From: Streptomonospora wellingtoniae
Lineage (GTDB): Bacteria > Actinomycetota > Actinomycetes > Streptosporangiales > Streptosporangiaceae
Direction of reading: 5' to 3'
Length of the DNA stretch: 64,000 nt
Assembly (NCBI RefSeq): GCF_031845375.1
Contig: NZ_JAVREK010000004.1
Span: 186,001-250,000, forward strand
Shown here: positions 36,085 through 44,628 of the stretch, one piece after another
Layout of the letters: each line of letters starts with the position of its first letter
Numbering within the stretch: position 1 is the first letter of the stretch
Program-made: the position numbers and the translations under genes
Notes under the pieces: model-generated
Database searches by the model: none
Seen by the model: only the letters and a program-made list of their open reading frames with translations
What the model was told of the DNA's origin: nothing

Positions 36085-36893
36085 CTGATGCGCTGTACCG
36101 CTCCGATCCGCTGTCCGCCCCCGAGCGTCGGCGGCTCACCACCTCTGACGGGATCGACCTCGACACCGCGCTGATGCGTGGCGGCACCGACCGGACCACC
36201 GCCGTCGTGCTGGCGAACGGCTTCACCGGCACCTGGCGCAGCCCCGGCACCCGCTCGATCGCCGAGCGCCTGCTGCCGATCGGCGACGTGATGACCTTCG
36301 ACTTCCGCGGCCACCGCGACTCCGGCGGGCTGTGCACCGTCGGCAACCTCGAGGTGCACGACCTGGAGGCCGTCTGCGCGCACCTGCGCGGGCTCGGCTA
36401 CACCTCCGTCGCCTCGGTGGGCTTCTCCATGGGGGCGGCCGTTGCGGTGCGCCACGCTGCGATGTTCGGCGGCGTCGGCGCCGTAGTCGCCGTCAGCGGG
36501 CCGAGCATGTGGTATTACCGCGGCTCGCGGCGGATGCGGCTGCTGCACTTCGGCGTCGAGCAGGCTCTCGGCCGCTGGTTCCTGCGCGTGGCCCGCCGCG
36601 TGCGCGTCGTCGACACCCAGTGGGACCCGGTGCCGCCCGACCCGACGCAGGCGGCTCCCGACCTCGCCGCGCCGCTGCTCGTCGTGCACGGCGATGCCGA
36701 CGGCTACTTCCCCGTCGAGCACGCGGAGCGGCTGTACGCCGCCGCGCCCGAGCCCAAAGACCTGTGGATCGAGCCGGGCATGGGCCACGCCGAGCGCGCG
36801 ATGACGCCCGGACGGGCCGAGCGCATGGCGCGGTGGCTGGAGCACAGCATGGCCGGGCCCAACGGAGAGGACGGCGCCGAGCGCGCGACCTGA
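36081..36893 (+). CDS. Alpha/beta hydrolase
   Basis: A 270-residue hydrolase. The GTG at 36081 (VTDALYRSD) is chosen; the same frame runs back to 35892 through the transposase remnant. The nucleophile elbow is GFSMG with Ser116, the oxyanion region VLANGFTGT, the acid lies in VVHGDADGYFP, and the catalytic His is in GMGHAE. It has no signal peptide. The substrate cannot be inferred. It is followed 57 bp later by an MFS transporter on the same strand. Confidence 0.85.
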   Translation: MTDALYRSDPLSAPERRRLTTSDGIDLDTALMRGGTDRTTAVVLANGFTGTWRSPGTRSIAERLLPIGDVMTFDFRGHRDSGGLCTVGNLEVHDLEAVCAHLRGLGYTSVASVGFSMGAAVAVRHAAMFGGVGAVVAVSGPSMWYYRGSRRMRLLHFGVEQALGRWFLRVARRVRVVDTQWDPVPPDPTQAAPDLAAPLLVVHGDADGYFPVEHAERLYAAAPEPKDLWIEPGMGHAERAMTPGRAERMARWLEHSMAGPNGEDGAERAT

Positions 36894-36950
36894 GGGGAGG
36901 TCGCGGCGGCGCGGGCGGCGCACAGAGTCCGCTGAGGTACAAAGAGAGTC

Positions 36951-38213
36951 ATGGTGAACTCCTCCGATGTCCGGATGAATCCACCGGCGGGAACGTCGCA
37001 TCTCGGGCTGCACGGATGGGCCTTCCGGCTGCTCGTCCTGGCGACCGCGCTGACGTTCGCCGGCTTCGTGCTGCTGCTGCCCGTCGTCCCGCTGTGGGCC
37101 ACCCGCGGCGGCGCGGGCGAGCTGGGGGCCGGTGCCGCCACGTCGGTTTTCATGCTCACCACGGTGCTCACCCAGCTCGCCATGCCCTGGCTGCTGGACC
37201 GCGGCGGCTACCGGTGGACCTTCCCGGTGGGAGCGCTGCTGATGGGCCTGCCGGCGCCGCTGCTGCTGGCGACCACCGACCTGGTGCCGCTCCTGGCGGT
37301 CTCGGCCGTGCGCGGCGTCGGGTTCGGCATGGCGACCGTGTCCGGCTCCGCTCTGGCGGCCCGGCTGGTGCCGCCCGAGCAGCTCGGTCGGGCTGCCGGC
37401 TACTACGGCCTCGCGGTAGGCCTGCCCAACGTGTTCTTCCTGTCCACCGGCGTGTGGGCGGCGCTCAACCTCGGGTTCGGGACCGTGTTCTGGGCCGCCG
37501 CACTCGGTCCGGTGGCGGGAGCGGCCGCCGCGGCCGGCATCTGGGTCCTCGCCGGCGACGGCGCGGGCCGCGGCGGTGCCGCGAGCGGGCGGGACGCCGC
37601 CGCGGAGACCGGGGAGAAGCCCGGCGGTCCGCGGCTCTACCGGCGGCTCGGCGTGCCGCTGCTGGCCATGCTGATGCCGGCGATCGCCTCCAGCGCAGTC
37701 GTGACGTTCCTGTCCATCCCGCTGTCCGAGGCCTCAACCGTGGTGTTCGCCGCCCTGCTGGCCTTCGGCGTGCTGTCGGTGTGCGGCCGGTGGGCGGCGG
37801 GCACGCTCAGCGACCGGTACCGGCGCCCCGTGCTGCTCGTCTGCGGAAGCGTCTCCGCGGTCGCCGGCACGGCCATCTCGGCGGCGGCTCTGTGGCCGGC
37901 CGCAGAAGGCTGGTCGGGACCGGGCGCCTGGGGGGCGGCCGCCGCCGTGGCGGGCGCCGGGCTGTTCGGCGCGGGGTTCGGCGCGGTGCAGAACGACACG
38001 ATCGTCATCATGTTCCGCCGCGCCGGAGCCCGGGCCTACGGTACGGCCAGCGCGGTATGGAACATCGGCTACGACGCCGGGACGGGCCTGGGCTCCTTGG
38101 CCCTTGGCGTGGCGATCCAGGCCGCGGGCTACGGTCCCGCGTTCGCCGCCATGGGAGCGGTGCTGGCCGCCTGCCTGCCCGCCGCCTTCGCCTTGGCGCG
38201 GCGACTCGACTGA
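36951..38213 (+). CDS. Major facilitator superfamily transporter
   Basis: A 420-residue protein with about twelve hydrophobic segments and a central cytosolic loop (residues about 205-228, Gly/Glu-rich). The motif between segments 2 and 3 is replaced by LLDRGGYRWTFPVGAL, a form seen in drug and sugar efflux MFS proteins; GRWAAGTLSDRYRR is the matching loop in the second half. A role in efflux is likely but not shown. It may be co-transcribed with the upstream hydrolase. Confidence 0.87.
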   Translation: MVNSSDVRMNPPAGTSHLGLHGWAFRLLVLATALTFAGFVLLLPVVPLWATRGGAGELGAGAATSVFMLTTVLTQLAMPWLLDRGGYRWTFPVGALLMGLPAPLLLATTDLVPLLAVSAVRGVGFGMATVSGSALAARLVPPEQLGRAAGYYGLAVGLPNVFFLSTGVWAALNLGFGTVFWAAALGPVAGAAAAAGIWVLAGDGAGRGGAASGRDAAAETGEKPGGPRLYRRLGVPLLAMLMPAIASSAVVTFLSIPLSEASTVVFAALLAFGVLSVCGRWAAGTLSDRYRRPVLLVCGSVSAVAGTAISAAALWPAAEGWSGPGAWGAAAAVAGAGLFGAGFGAVQNDTIVIMFRRAGARAYGTASAVWNIGYDAGTGLGSLALGVAIQAAGYGPAFAAMGAVLAACLPAAFALARRLD

Positions 38214-38365
38214 GGGCGTGCGGCGGGCGGGTGAGGATCCATCGCCGAGCACGAGCACGAGCACGGGGGCGCGGGGAGGCTGCGGGCGGTACCGGTGGGC
38301 CGCTTGCAACCGCCGACCGCGCGACGCCGCCGGCCCCCTGGCATCCTCGTTGATCGCCGCCGGCG

Positions 38366-39352
38366 TCAGTACGAGGAGATGTGCACGTGGTCGTAGTGGT
38401 TGGCGGTGATGCTGCCGCGGTCGTTCATCATCTCCCAGCCGGCGCCGGGGTTGGCGGAGTGCCAGATGCGCTGCTCCCAGATGATGTACATCACCCCCAG
38501 CCGGTCGGCGTTGGCCTGGGCGTAGTCGGCGATCTGCTGGCCGAGCTGCTGGTTGGACGCCGAAGGGGTCGCGCCTCCCGAGCTCATCATGAAGTCGCAC
38601 GCGCGGCCGGAACCGTGGTCGCCGGAGTCGCCGGGGCGCAGGCAGCCGACGGGGTAGGGCGCGCCGAACTCGCGGACGATCTCGTCGCGGATCGCGGCCA
38701 TGCGCGGACTGGCGCCGTCCCAGCCCCAGCCCTGCGCGCTCGCCGGGATGCTGCCCGTGCCAGAGCCCCCCGCGGGGGCGGGGACCTGCTCCTCCTCGTA
38801 CTTCTCGATCTTGGCCAGGACCTCGTCGCGCTGGGACTCCAGGTCCTCGACCAGCTCTTCTGCGTCCTCGAGCTTGCCGTCGGCCTTGTCGACGGCGTCC
38901 TCGCGCTTCTCGCGCAGGTCGACGAGGTCGACGACCCGCTCGCTGTGGTTGGCCGAGACCTGGCTCGCCATGGCGGCGTTGTCGAGCATGTTCTGCGGGG
39001 CGCTGCTCATGACCACCTCGACGGTGGGGTCGAGCCCGCTGCTCATGTACTGGGCGGCAGCCAGGCCGGCGACGTCCTCGCGGTACCTGCCGAGCTCGTC
39101 TTCGACCTTCTCCAGCCGCTTCTGCGCCTTCTCGGCGTCGTCCTTGGCGTCCTCGTACTGCACCAGTTCGGTGTCGTACTCCTCCTCAAGGGACTCGGCG
39201 CGCTCGTTGAGCTCCTCCAGGCTCGGCTTCTCGTCGTCCTCGGGGTCGGCGTAGGAGGAGGTGGCGGGGAGCAGCAGGGCCGCCGCGGCGGCGAGGCAAG
39301 GCAGCAGGAGGGCGCGTCGGCGCTTGTGCGGGGGTGGGGTTGGTCTGTGCAT
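38366..39352 (-). CDS. Secreted coiled-coil protein with C-terminal NlpC-independent hydrolase-like domain
   Basis: A 328-residue exported protein. The ATG at 39352 (MHRPTPPPHK) has AGGTGA upstream and is followed by an RRR-containing signal peptide ending near TSSYA. Residues about 45-215 are charged coiled coil (SLEELNERAESLEEEY and onward), as in RipA/PcsB-like peptidoglycan hydrolase regulators. The C-terminal part contains GWGWDGASPRM, RPGDSGDHGSGRACDFM and ITANHYDHVHISSY: the His/Asp pattern (SGxHxSGxACDF ... HYDHVH) resembles the D-Ala-D-Ala carboxypeptidase VanY/ARB-07466-like domain. A role in cell-wall remodelling is probable. Confidence 0.85.
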   Translation of the reverse strand: MHRPTPPPHKRRRALLLPCLAAAAALLLPATSSYADPEDDEKPSLEELNERAESLEEEYDTELVQYEDAKDDAEKAQKRLEKVEDELGRYREDVAGLAAAQYMSSGLDPTVEVVMSSAPQNMLDNAAMASQVSANHSERVVDLVDLREKREDAVDKADGKLEDAEELVEDLESQRDEVLAKIEKYEEEQVPAPAGGSGTGSIPASAQGWGWDGASPRMAAIRDEIVREFGAPYPVGCLRPGDSGDHGSGRACDFMMSSGGATPSASNQQLGQQIADYAQANADRLGVMYIIWEQRIWHSANPGAGWEMMNDRGSITANHYDHVHISSY

Positions 39353-39555
39353 GGATGTCACCTGATGTCGGTCGCGGACCGGCCGGAAGGGGCACACGGG
39401 GTGAATGGTGCGCGCGGGAACAATGAGGGCGGGGGGCCGCGCGGTGCTCAAGCAGACGATACGAGACCGTGACGTTACCTGGCTAGCGGTCGCCCGACAC
39501 TACCCCGCCCCGCGCGGCCGGCGCGACGGCGGTCAGCCGCTGTCCGCCGCCGCAT

Positions 39556-40113
39556 TCAGACCGGTCCGCCCAGGCCGCCGGGGAGCGTCTGCGCGCTCGG
39601 CTGCGGCGCCGGCTCGGCGTCCAGGAACCAGGTGGAGTGCCGCACCGCGCGCATGGCCTCGCGGCGGGAGTCGCGGTCGAGGCGGTCGATGTAGAGCCGA
39701 CCGTCGAGGTGATCGGTCTCATGCTGCAGGCAGCGCGCCATCAGCCCTTCGCCTTCGACGGTGACCGGTTCGTTGCGCAGGTCCACACCGGTGACCACGG
39801 CGCGCAGGGCGCGCCGGGTCGGGAACGCGAGTTCGGGCAGCGACAGGCAGCCTTCCTCGCCGTCCTGGACCTCCTCGGACAGCTCGGCGACCTCGGGGTT
39901 GATGACGTAGCCGATCCGCCCGCCGACGTTGTAGCTGAACACCCGCAGCCCCGACCCGATCTGCGTGGCCGCGACGCCGGCGTGGCCGGGCTCGTCGACG
40001 GTGTCGAGCAGGTCGCGGACCAGCGCCTCGGTGTGCCGGCCGAACGAGGTGACAGGGGAGGTGGGGGTCACGAGAACGGGATCGCCGAACAGGACGATGG
40101 GGCGCTTGCTCAT
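39556..40113 (-). CDS. def: Peptide deformylase
   Basis: A 185-residue deformylase that removes the N-formyl group from nascent proteins. All three motifs are present: GVAATQIG (residues 46-53), EEGCLS with Cys89 and QHETDH with His131, Glu132 and His135; Cys89 and the two His residues hold the metal. The usual GIGLAA is replaced by GVAATQ with AGVAA, a common actinobacterial variant. There is a Pro/Gln-rich C-terminal extension of about 15 residues. A linked fmt gene is not in the window, so this may be a secondary copy. Confidence 0.92.
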   Translation of the reverse strand: MSKRPIVLFGDPVLVTPTSPVTSFGRHTEALVRDLLDTVDEPGHAGVAATQIGSGLRVFSYNVGGRIGYVINPEVAELSEEVQDGEEGCLSLPELAFPTRRALRAVVTGVDLRNEPVTVEGEGLMARCLQHETDHLDGRLYIDRLDRDSRREAMRAVRHSTWFLDAEPAPQPSAQTLPGGLGGPV

Positions 40114-40200
40114 GAACTCCAGGTTAGCCGGGCGCGGGTGCGGAACGGCGCGCGCGTGGACGCGGGGGGAGGTACCCCCGTCGGCGCCGTACGGGCGCGC

Positions 40201-41010
40201 TCAGGCCGGCCGGCGCCGCAGGGCGTCGTCCAGAACCATCTCGATGTAGTCCAACGCCGCCCGCCGGCGGCCCAGTGCGCTCTCGTACAGCGAAGGCAGG
40301 CGGCTGTCGCGGCGGACCCGCAGGCACTCGTTGACGATGCGCTGCCAGCGCTCCGGGAACGCGTGCAGGGCGTACATGCCCGCCGCGGACTTGGAGGTGA
40401 TCTCGCCGGTACGCAGGGTGAAATGCAGTCGGCTGACGCTCAGCACGCTCCAGGACGGCGCGAGCGAGCCCAGCGCGGCCAGGCCGCGCGGGCTGACGAT
40501 GCGCCCGGCCTTGGCGCGCCAGCGGCGCCACTGCTCGTCGAGGTTGCCCATCGACCAGGCCCTCAGGCTGGCCGGGTTGTCCCACACGTCCAGCTCCACC
40601 GGTAGCGGACCGCGGACGGTGACACCGCGCTCAGCGAGCACGTGCCAGGTCACGGGGTTGACGTCGGCGCTGGCGCGGGTCTTGAACCGGCCGCCCAGCA
40701 CTGATGCGACAGGCCCGCAGTCGGCGGGGTCGCCGGCGAGGTCGTCCCAGGTGACGTGGATGCCGTTGAACTGGGGACGGGGAGCCTGCGCGCGGGTGCG
40801 CGCATGGGCCCGGCGCAGCGCCTCGTTGTCGTCGCCGGTGGCGCGGCGCGAGGTGACCACCACGAAGTCGACGTCGCTGGCGTGCGGCCGGAAGTCGCCG
40901 AGGGCTACCGAACCCGCCAGGTACAGGCCCTGGACCAGTCCCGGCGCCTCGTCGTCCACGTTGCGAAGGAAGGCCTGGACAAGGCTCTGCACTCGCGGGT
41001 GGATCGCCAT
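40201..41010 (-). CDS. Nucleotidyltransferase (aminoglycoside adenylyltransferase-like, DUF4111)
   Basis: A 269-residue protein. The polymerase-beta-type nucleotidyltransferase motif is LAGSVALGDFRPHASDVDF, with Gly33, Ser34, Asp46 and Asp48 as catalytic residues. The C-terminal half (GEITSKSAAGMYALHAFPERW) matches the DUF4111 domain of AadA-type streptomycin/spectinomycin adenylyltransferases. GGAGAG precedes the ATG. Resistance is possible, but many such chromosomal proteins have no demonstrated antibiotic activity. Confidence 0.82.
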   Translation of the reverse strand: MAIHPRVQSLVQAFLRNVDDEAPGLVQGLYLAGSVALGDFRPHASDVDFVVVTSRRATGDDNEALRRAHARTRAQAPRPQFNGIHVTWDDLAGDPADCGPVASVLGGRFKTRASADVNPVTWHVLAERGVTVRGPLPVELDVWDNPASLRAWSMGNLDEQWRRWRAKAGRIVSPRGLAALGSLAPSWSVLSVSRLHFTLRTGEITSKSAAGMYALHAFPERWQRIVNECLRVRRDSRLPSLYESALGRRRAALDYIEMVLDDALRRRPA

Positions 41011-41898
41011 GTGCTCTCCAGTCGGGGTCGTACTCGGTCTGTGCGTCGCCGCCAGCCGCGCGGCGGTTCGGGTGCCGCCCGTGTGCGAGGCCGAAGGACG
41101 GTGACCGGAACCGGCCGCGGCGGCACGTCCCCCGGAGGCGGGCCGCTCGTGCTTAGCGCAGCGTATGGCCAGGTCGTGTCCTTGATTCTAAGTCTGCGAG
41201 GCGCATCGGCTCATGGCAAGTGATGGCGCCGGATCCGCATCCAGTCCCCCGCACGGCGGTGGTGCCAAGGGTAGAGGATGGAGTAGTGCCATCTTCCTTG
41301 CCCAATGACAATGAGATGTGATACGGGGCCTATCGTCACTCTCCGCGCCCGCGCGAGGCCTGTGCCCGCAAGGCCTCTCCCGGCGGCGGTCCGCGCCGGA
41401 ATCCGCGGGGGCCCGGGAACGTGACCGATTGTTTGCACCTGCATTTGCAAGAGCGCGGAAAGTAATCCCGGAGTCAATGCGCATGCGGCGCGGCATCAAG
41501 GCGAGACGGGGGAGCGATTCCATTCCCTCGGCGCCGCGCATCTGCAGAGAAGTTTCGGGGCAAACGCCCAGTTCCGGCGGATCGGCGGGCGCGATCCGGC
41601 TGCAGTGCCGGTACCGCGAAAGTGACCAGCGCGACTCCGGCGGCTATGGAAATGCCGATCTCGAACCGTTAACATCTCGTATTGTACAAGCGTACAACAG
41701 GTTGGTTTCGACGAGCCCGGCTGCGGTGAAACTTCGTTCCAAGCGGTCCGTGCGTCGAACTCAGCCCCCTATCCCGTTGCCCTTCACCTGCCAGTGATCA
41801 TTTTTCGTATGCGTAACACCAGGTCATTCGGGCGAAACGGCCGCGTCCTAGGCTGTCGCACCAGGATCGGCGTTCCCGGCGATTTCAAGGAGATGGAT
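41011..41898. other. 888-bp region without a confident gene
   Basis: This is the longest gene-free stretch in the window and is less GC-rich than its neighbours, especially 41280-41480 and 41640-41850. Open frames present (for example 41318-41797 on the plus strand) have poor codon position bias, no family similarity I recognise and no good ribosome site. It contains the inverted repeat TTGTAC-AAGC-GTACAA (41682-41697), which looks like a regulatory site. The region could be decayed horizontally acquired DNA or hold a non-coding RNA. Confidence 0.45.
41682..41697. promoter_or_regulatory. Inverted repeat, possible operator
   Basis: TTGTAC (41682-41687) and GTACAA (41692-41697), separated by AAGC, form a compact dyad in an AT-rich patch about 200 bp before the CbiX-like gene. 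No regulator gene lies next to it. The size suits a dimeric helix-turn-helix repressor. Confidence 0.3.
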
Positions 41899-42579
41899 AT
41901 GGTGCCCACCATGGTGCTCGTCGCGGACGATTCTCAGGACACGGGCCGCACGGAGGCCCTGCAGGGACTGGCCGACGCCGTCGCGCAGCGGGGCGAGGCC
42001 CGGGTGGTTCCGGCATTCGGCTCCGGAGGCGAGGTGCGCCGGGCCGTCGACTCCGTCGAGGGGCCGATGGTGGTCGTGCCGGCCTTCGTTGCGGGCGGCG
42101 ATTTCGCCAGCTCCCTGGTGTTCTCCGATCTCGACCTCGAAGGCCGCTTCGACGCCTGCCCCACCGCGCCGCTCGGTGCGGTGCCCTCGATCGTGGCGGA
42201 CCTGGCGGGTCGGCTCGTCGAGTCCGGATGGTCCTCCGACGACGGGGTCGTCCTTGCCGCCGACGGAAGTACCGGTCAGGAGGAGCGCCAGAGCGTCACC
42301 GACGTAGCCCGCATGCTCAGCCGCCGACTCGGTTCTCCGGTCCAGGTGGGATATCTGAACTCCTGGGCGCCGTCCGTCGGCGACGCGGTCGAGCGGCTGC
42401 GGCGCAACGGGCGCGACCGGGTCGCCGTCGCGGCCTGGCGCCTGGTCGAGGGGCGCGACTACGAGCGGCTGCACGAGATGGGCGCGACCTCGGTCACCGC
42501 CCCGCTGTGGCCCTCCGAGATCGTCGTCGACAGCCTCCTCGCCCAGCACCGTGCGGCCAAGGCGCGCCTGGCCGCCTGA
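41899..42579 (+). CDS. Sirohydrochlorin chelatase-like (CbiX-type) protein
   Basis: A 226-residue soluble protein. AAGGAG (41887-41892) sits six bases before the ATG at 41899, so this start is preferred to ATG 41893. It consists of two halves of chelatase-like alpha/beta fold: VVVPAFVAGGDFASSL and GSPVQVGYLNSWAPSVGDAVERLRRNGRDRVAVAAWRL. In SirB/CbiX enzymes a His in the N-terminal GHGS motif binds the metal; here the N-terminus is VLVADDSQD with no such His. It may therefore be non-catalytic or a different function. No sirohaem or cobalamin genes are nearby. Confidence 0.6.
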   Translation: MVPTMVLVADDSQDTGRTEALQGLADAVAQRGEARVVPAFGSGGEVRRAVDSVEGPMVVVPAFVAGGDFASSLVFSDLDLEGRFDACPTAPLGAVPSIVADLAGRLVESGWSSDDGVVLAADGSTGQEERQSVTDVARMLSRRLGSPVQVGYLNSWAPSVGDAVERLRRNGRDRVAVAAWRLVEGRDYERLHEMGATSVTAPLWPSEIVVDSLLAQHRAAKARLAA

Positions 42580-42982
42580 GGCCGCCGCCCGGGAGGCCGT
42601 GCGGCCCGATGATGCGGTAGCGTGATCGTCCCGCTGCCGACCGTGACCCCGCGGGGTCAGGCGGCAAGCCGCAGCTCGATACCCGAGCCCCCGCACAGGA
42701 GGTGGCCAGCCGGATGCGCGGCACCACGCCCCCGCGGGCTCTGCGCAGGTCCCGGCGGCACGGTCCGCGCCCGGCGCCCGGCCTTCCGGGCGGCGCTTGC
42801 CGCCCTCCGGCCGCGGACCGCTCCGCCGATCCTCCCTCCGGTCTGGGACGGGGAGGAGAGCCCCGCGAGTGGGTAGGTCCGCCGGTGCGCCCCGCGCCTC
42901 CAGCCGCGTACCGGCGACCCGGGTTGTCGCCGTCCGGTAGCGCAGCCACGTCCCGGGGCAGGCCGATGCACAAGGTGGGCAG
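42580..42982. other. 403-bp region upstream of the APH-type kinase
   Basis: The region holds a strong GC hairpin GGGCGGC-GCTT-GCCGCCC (42788-42805) and other inverted repeats, so it could be a structured leader or a terminator of the CbiX-like gene. An open frame 42702-42986 overlaps the next start (ATGA), but its Arg/Pro/Gly-rich translation looks like random GC-rich sequence, so I do not call it a gene. Confidence 0.35.
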
Positions 42983-43915
42983 ATGAACGACATCACACAG
43001 CAGTTGGTCGACGAGCAGCAGAAGCAGCGGCTCCTCCGCAGGTTCGGGACCGGCGCCACCGCCTGGCTGGCCGACCTGCCCGCCCTGGTCCAGGACCTGG
43101 CCGAGCAGTGGAACCTCACCGTCCAGGGCCCCGCACCGCACGGGCGCACCTCGGTGGTGCTGTTCTGCCGCCGGGCCGACGGCACCCCCGCGATCCTCAA
43201 GGTCTCGCCCGACCGCGGACTGGGCACATCCGAGGCACGCGTACTGCGGCTGTGGCAGGGAACCGGCCGTGTGCCGGCCGTCTGGGAGGTCGACCCCCAG
43301 AGCAGCGCCGTACTGCTGGAGGCCGTGGGCAAGGGGCGCACCGTCGCTCTGGTGGGAGAGGTCCCCGACATGGCCGACATCGCCGCGTTGATCGCGGACC
43401 TGCATTCGGTGGACATGCCCCGCAGCGACCTGGACCAGTTGCACCCGCTGGACAGCCGGATGAACTTCATCTTCGATCTCTGGGAACGCGAGCGCCAGAC
43501 CGGCCGGGCCGCCGAGATCGTCCCTCCCTCGGCAATGCATCGCGGCCACGCCCGCGCGCGCGACCTGTCCCACGCCGAGGACGAGGACGACGACGGCACC
43601 GTGCCGCTGCACGGCGATCTGCACCCCGGAAACGTCCTCTACGGCGGACCCGAGCGCGGCTTCGTCGCGGTCGACCCCCGCGCCTGCGTCGGCGACGGCG
43701 CCTTCGACGCGGTCGACTGGGCGGTGTGGCAGGCCGAGGACCTGGAGGAGGTCGACCGCAGGGTGGCCGTGCTGGCCGACGGCATCGGCGTGCGCGGTGA
43801 GCGGCTGATGGCCTGGTGCCGGGCGTGCGCGCCGCTGTTCGCCGTGGCCGCCGCGAACCGCGGGCGGGCCGACACGCCCCACTTCGCGATGCTGATGCGG
43901 CTGGCCGCGGGCTGA
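42983..43915 (+). CDS. APH(6)/hydroxyurea-type phosphotransferase
   Basis: A 310-residue kinase of the aminoglycoside/hydroxyurea resistance phosphotransferase family (streptomycin 6-phosphotransferase-like). The Brenner motif is LHGDLHPGN with His210, Asp212 and Asn217, followed by FVAVDPRACVGDGAFDAVDW, the metal-binding Asp region in the form typical of APH(6). The N-terminal lobe lysine is in PAILKVSP. An acidic insert (AEDEDDDG) lies before the loop. Antibiotic inactivation is plausible but many actinobacterial members act on unknown substrates. Confidence 0.85.
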   Translation: MNDITQQLVDEQQKQRLLRRFGTGATAWLADLPALVQDLAEQWNLTVQGPAPHGRTSVVLFCRRADGTPAILKVSPDRGLGTSEARVLRLWQGTGRVPAVWEVDPQSSAVLLEAVGKGRTVALVGEVPDMADIAALIADLHSVDMPRSDLDQLHPLDSRMNFIFDLWERERQTGRAAEIVPPSAMHRGHARARDLSHAEDEDDDGTVPLHGDLHPGNVLYGGPERGFVAVDPRACVGDGAFDAVDWAVWQAEDLEEVDRRVAVLADGIGVRGERLMAWCRACAPLFAVAAANRGRADTPHFAMLMRLAAG

Positions 43916-43943
43916 GGTTTCGCCGGCACGGCGGGGCGCGGGC

Positions 43944-44618
43944 TCAGCCCTTCTCGAACCGGTAGCCCATACCCGCCTCGGTGATGAGGTACAGCGGGTG
44001 CGCCGGATCGGGTTCGAGCTTGCGGCGGAGCTGGGCCATGTACACCCGCAGGTAGTTGGTCTCGCTCTGGTAGTTGGGCCCCCACACCTCGTGCAGCAGC
44101 TGGCGCTGGCTGATGAGCCGCCCGGCGTTGCGCGCCAGCACCTCCAGGATGTGCCACTCGGTGGGGGTCAGCCGCACCTCCTCGTCGCCGCGGGTGACCC
44201 GCTTGGCGCCGAGGTCCACGGTGAACGCGGCGGTCGTGACCACCGGTGCCTCCTCGACGTGCATGGACCGGCGCTGAGCCGCGCGGATGCGCGCCATCAG
44301 CTCGTCCATGCCGAACGGCTTGGTGACGTAGTCGTCGGCGCCGGCGTCCAGGGATCGCACCTTCTCGCTGGCGGAGTGGCGGGCCGAGAGCACGATGATG
44401 GGCACCGAGGTCCAGGCGCGCAGCCCTTCGATGACCTCGCCGCCCTCCATGTCGGGCAGTCCGAGGTCCAGCAGCACCACGTCGGGCGGGTGCTTGGCCG
44501 CGGCCTGCAGCGCGGAGGCGCCGTCGAAGGCGGTGTCGACGTCGTAGCCGCGCGCCCGCATGTTGATCCGCATGGCCCGGATGATCTGCGCGTCGTCGTC
44601 GACGACCAGGATCCGCAT
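43944..44618 (-). CDS. kdpE: KdpE response regulator
   Basis: A 224-residue OmpR-family regulator. The receiver domain (residues 1-115) has acidic pocket Asp7-9, phosphorylation site Asp51 (VLLDLGLPD) and the conserved Lys in VTKPFG. The C-terminal winged helix ends in YLITEAGMGYRFEKG. The gene starts 10 bp after kdpD and is co-transcribed with it. KdpE normally switches on the potassium ATPase kdpFABC under low potassium, but no kdpFABC genes occur in the window, so the targets must lie elsewhere. Confidence 0.9.
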   Translation of the reverse strand: MRILVVDDDAQIIRAMRINMRARGYDVDTAFDGASALQAAAKHPPDVVLLDLGLPDMEGGEVIEGLRAWTSVPIIVLSARHSASEKVRSLDAGADDYVTKPFGMDELMARIRAAQRRSMHVEEAPVVTTAAFTVDLGAKRVTRGDEEVRLTPTEWHILEVLARNAGRLISQRQLLHEVWGPNYQSETNYLRVYMAQLRRKLEPDPAHPLYLITEAGMGYRFEKG

Positions 44619-44628
44619 TCGTCACACC

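Noticed and set aside
41318..41797. A 159-codon frame in the large gene-free region
   Set aside because: No good ribosome site, weak third-position bias and no recognisable domain.
42788..42805. GGGCGGC-GCTT-GCCGCCC hairpin as a riboswitch
   Set aside because: It is a strong simple hairpin, but no conserved riboswitch core could be recognised around it.
42702..42986. A 94-codon frame overlapping the start of the APH-type gene, with AGGAGG-like sequence upstream
   Set aside because: The translation is Arg/Pro/Gly-rich like random GC-rich DNA, and it resembles no family. The ATGA overlap alone is not enough.
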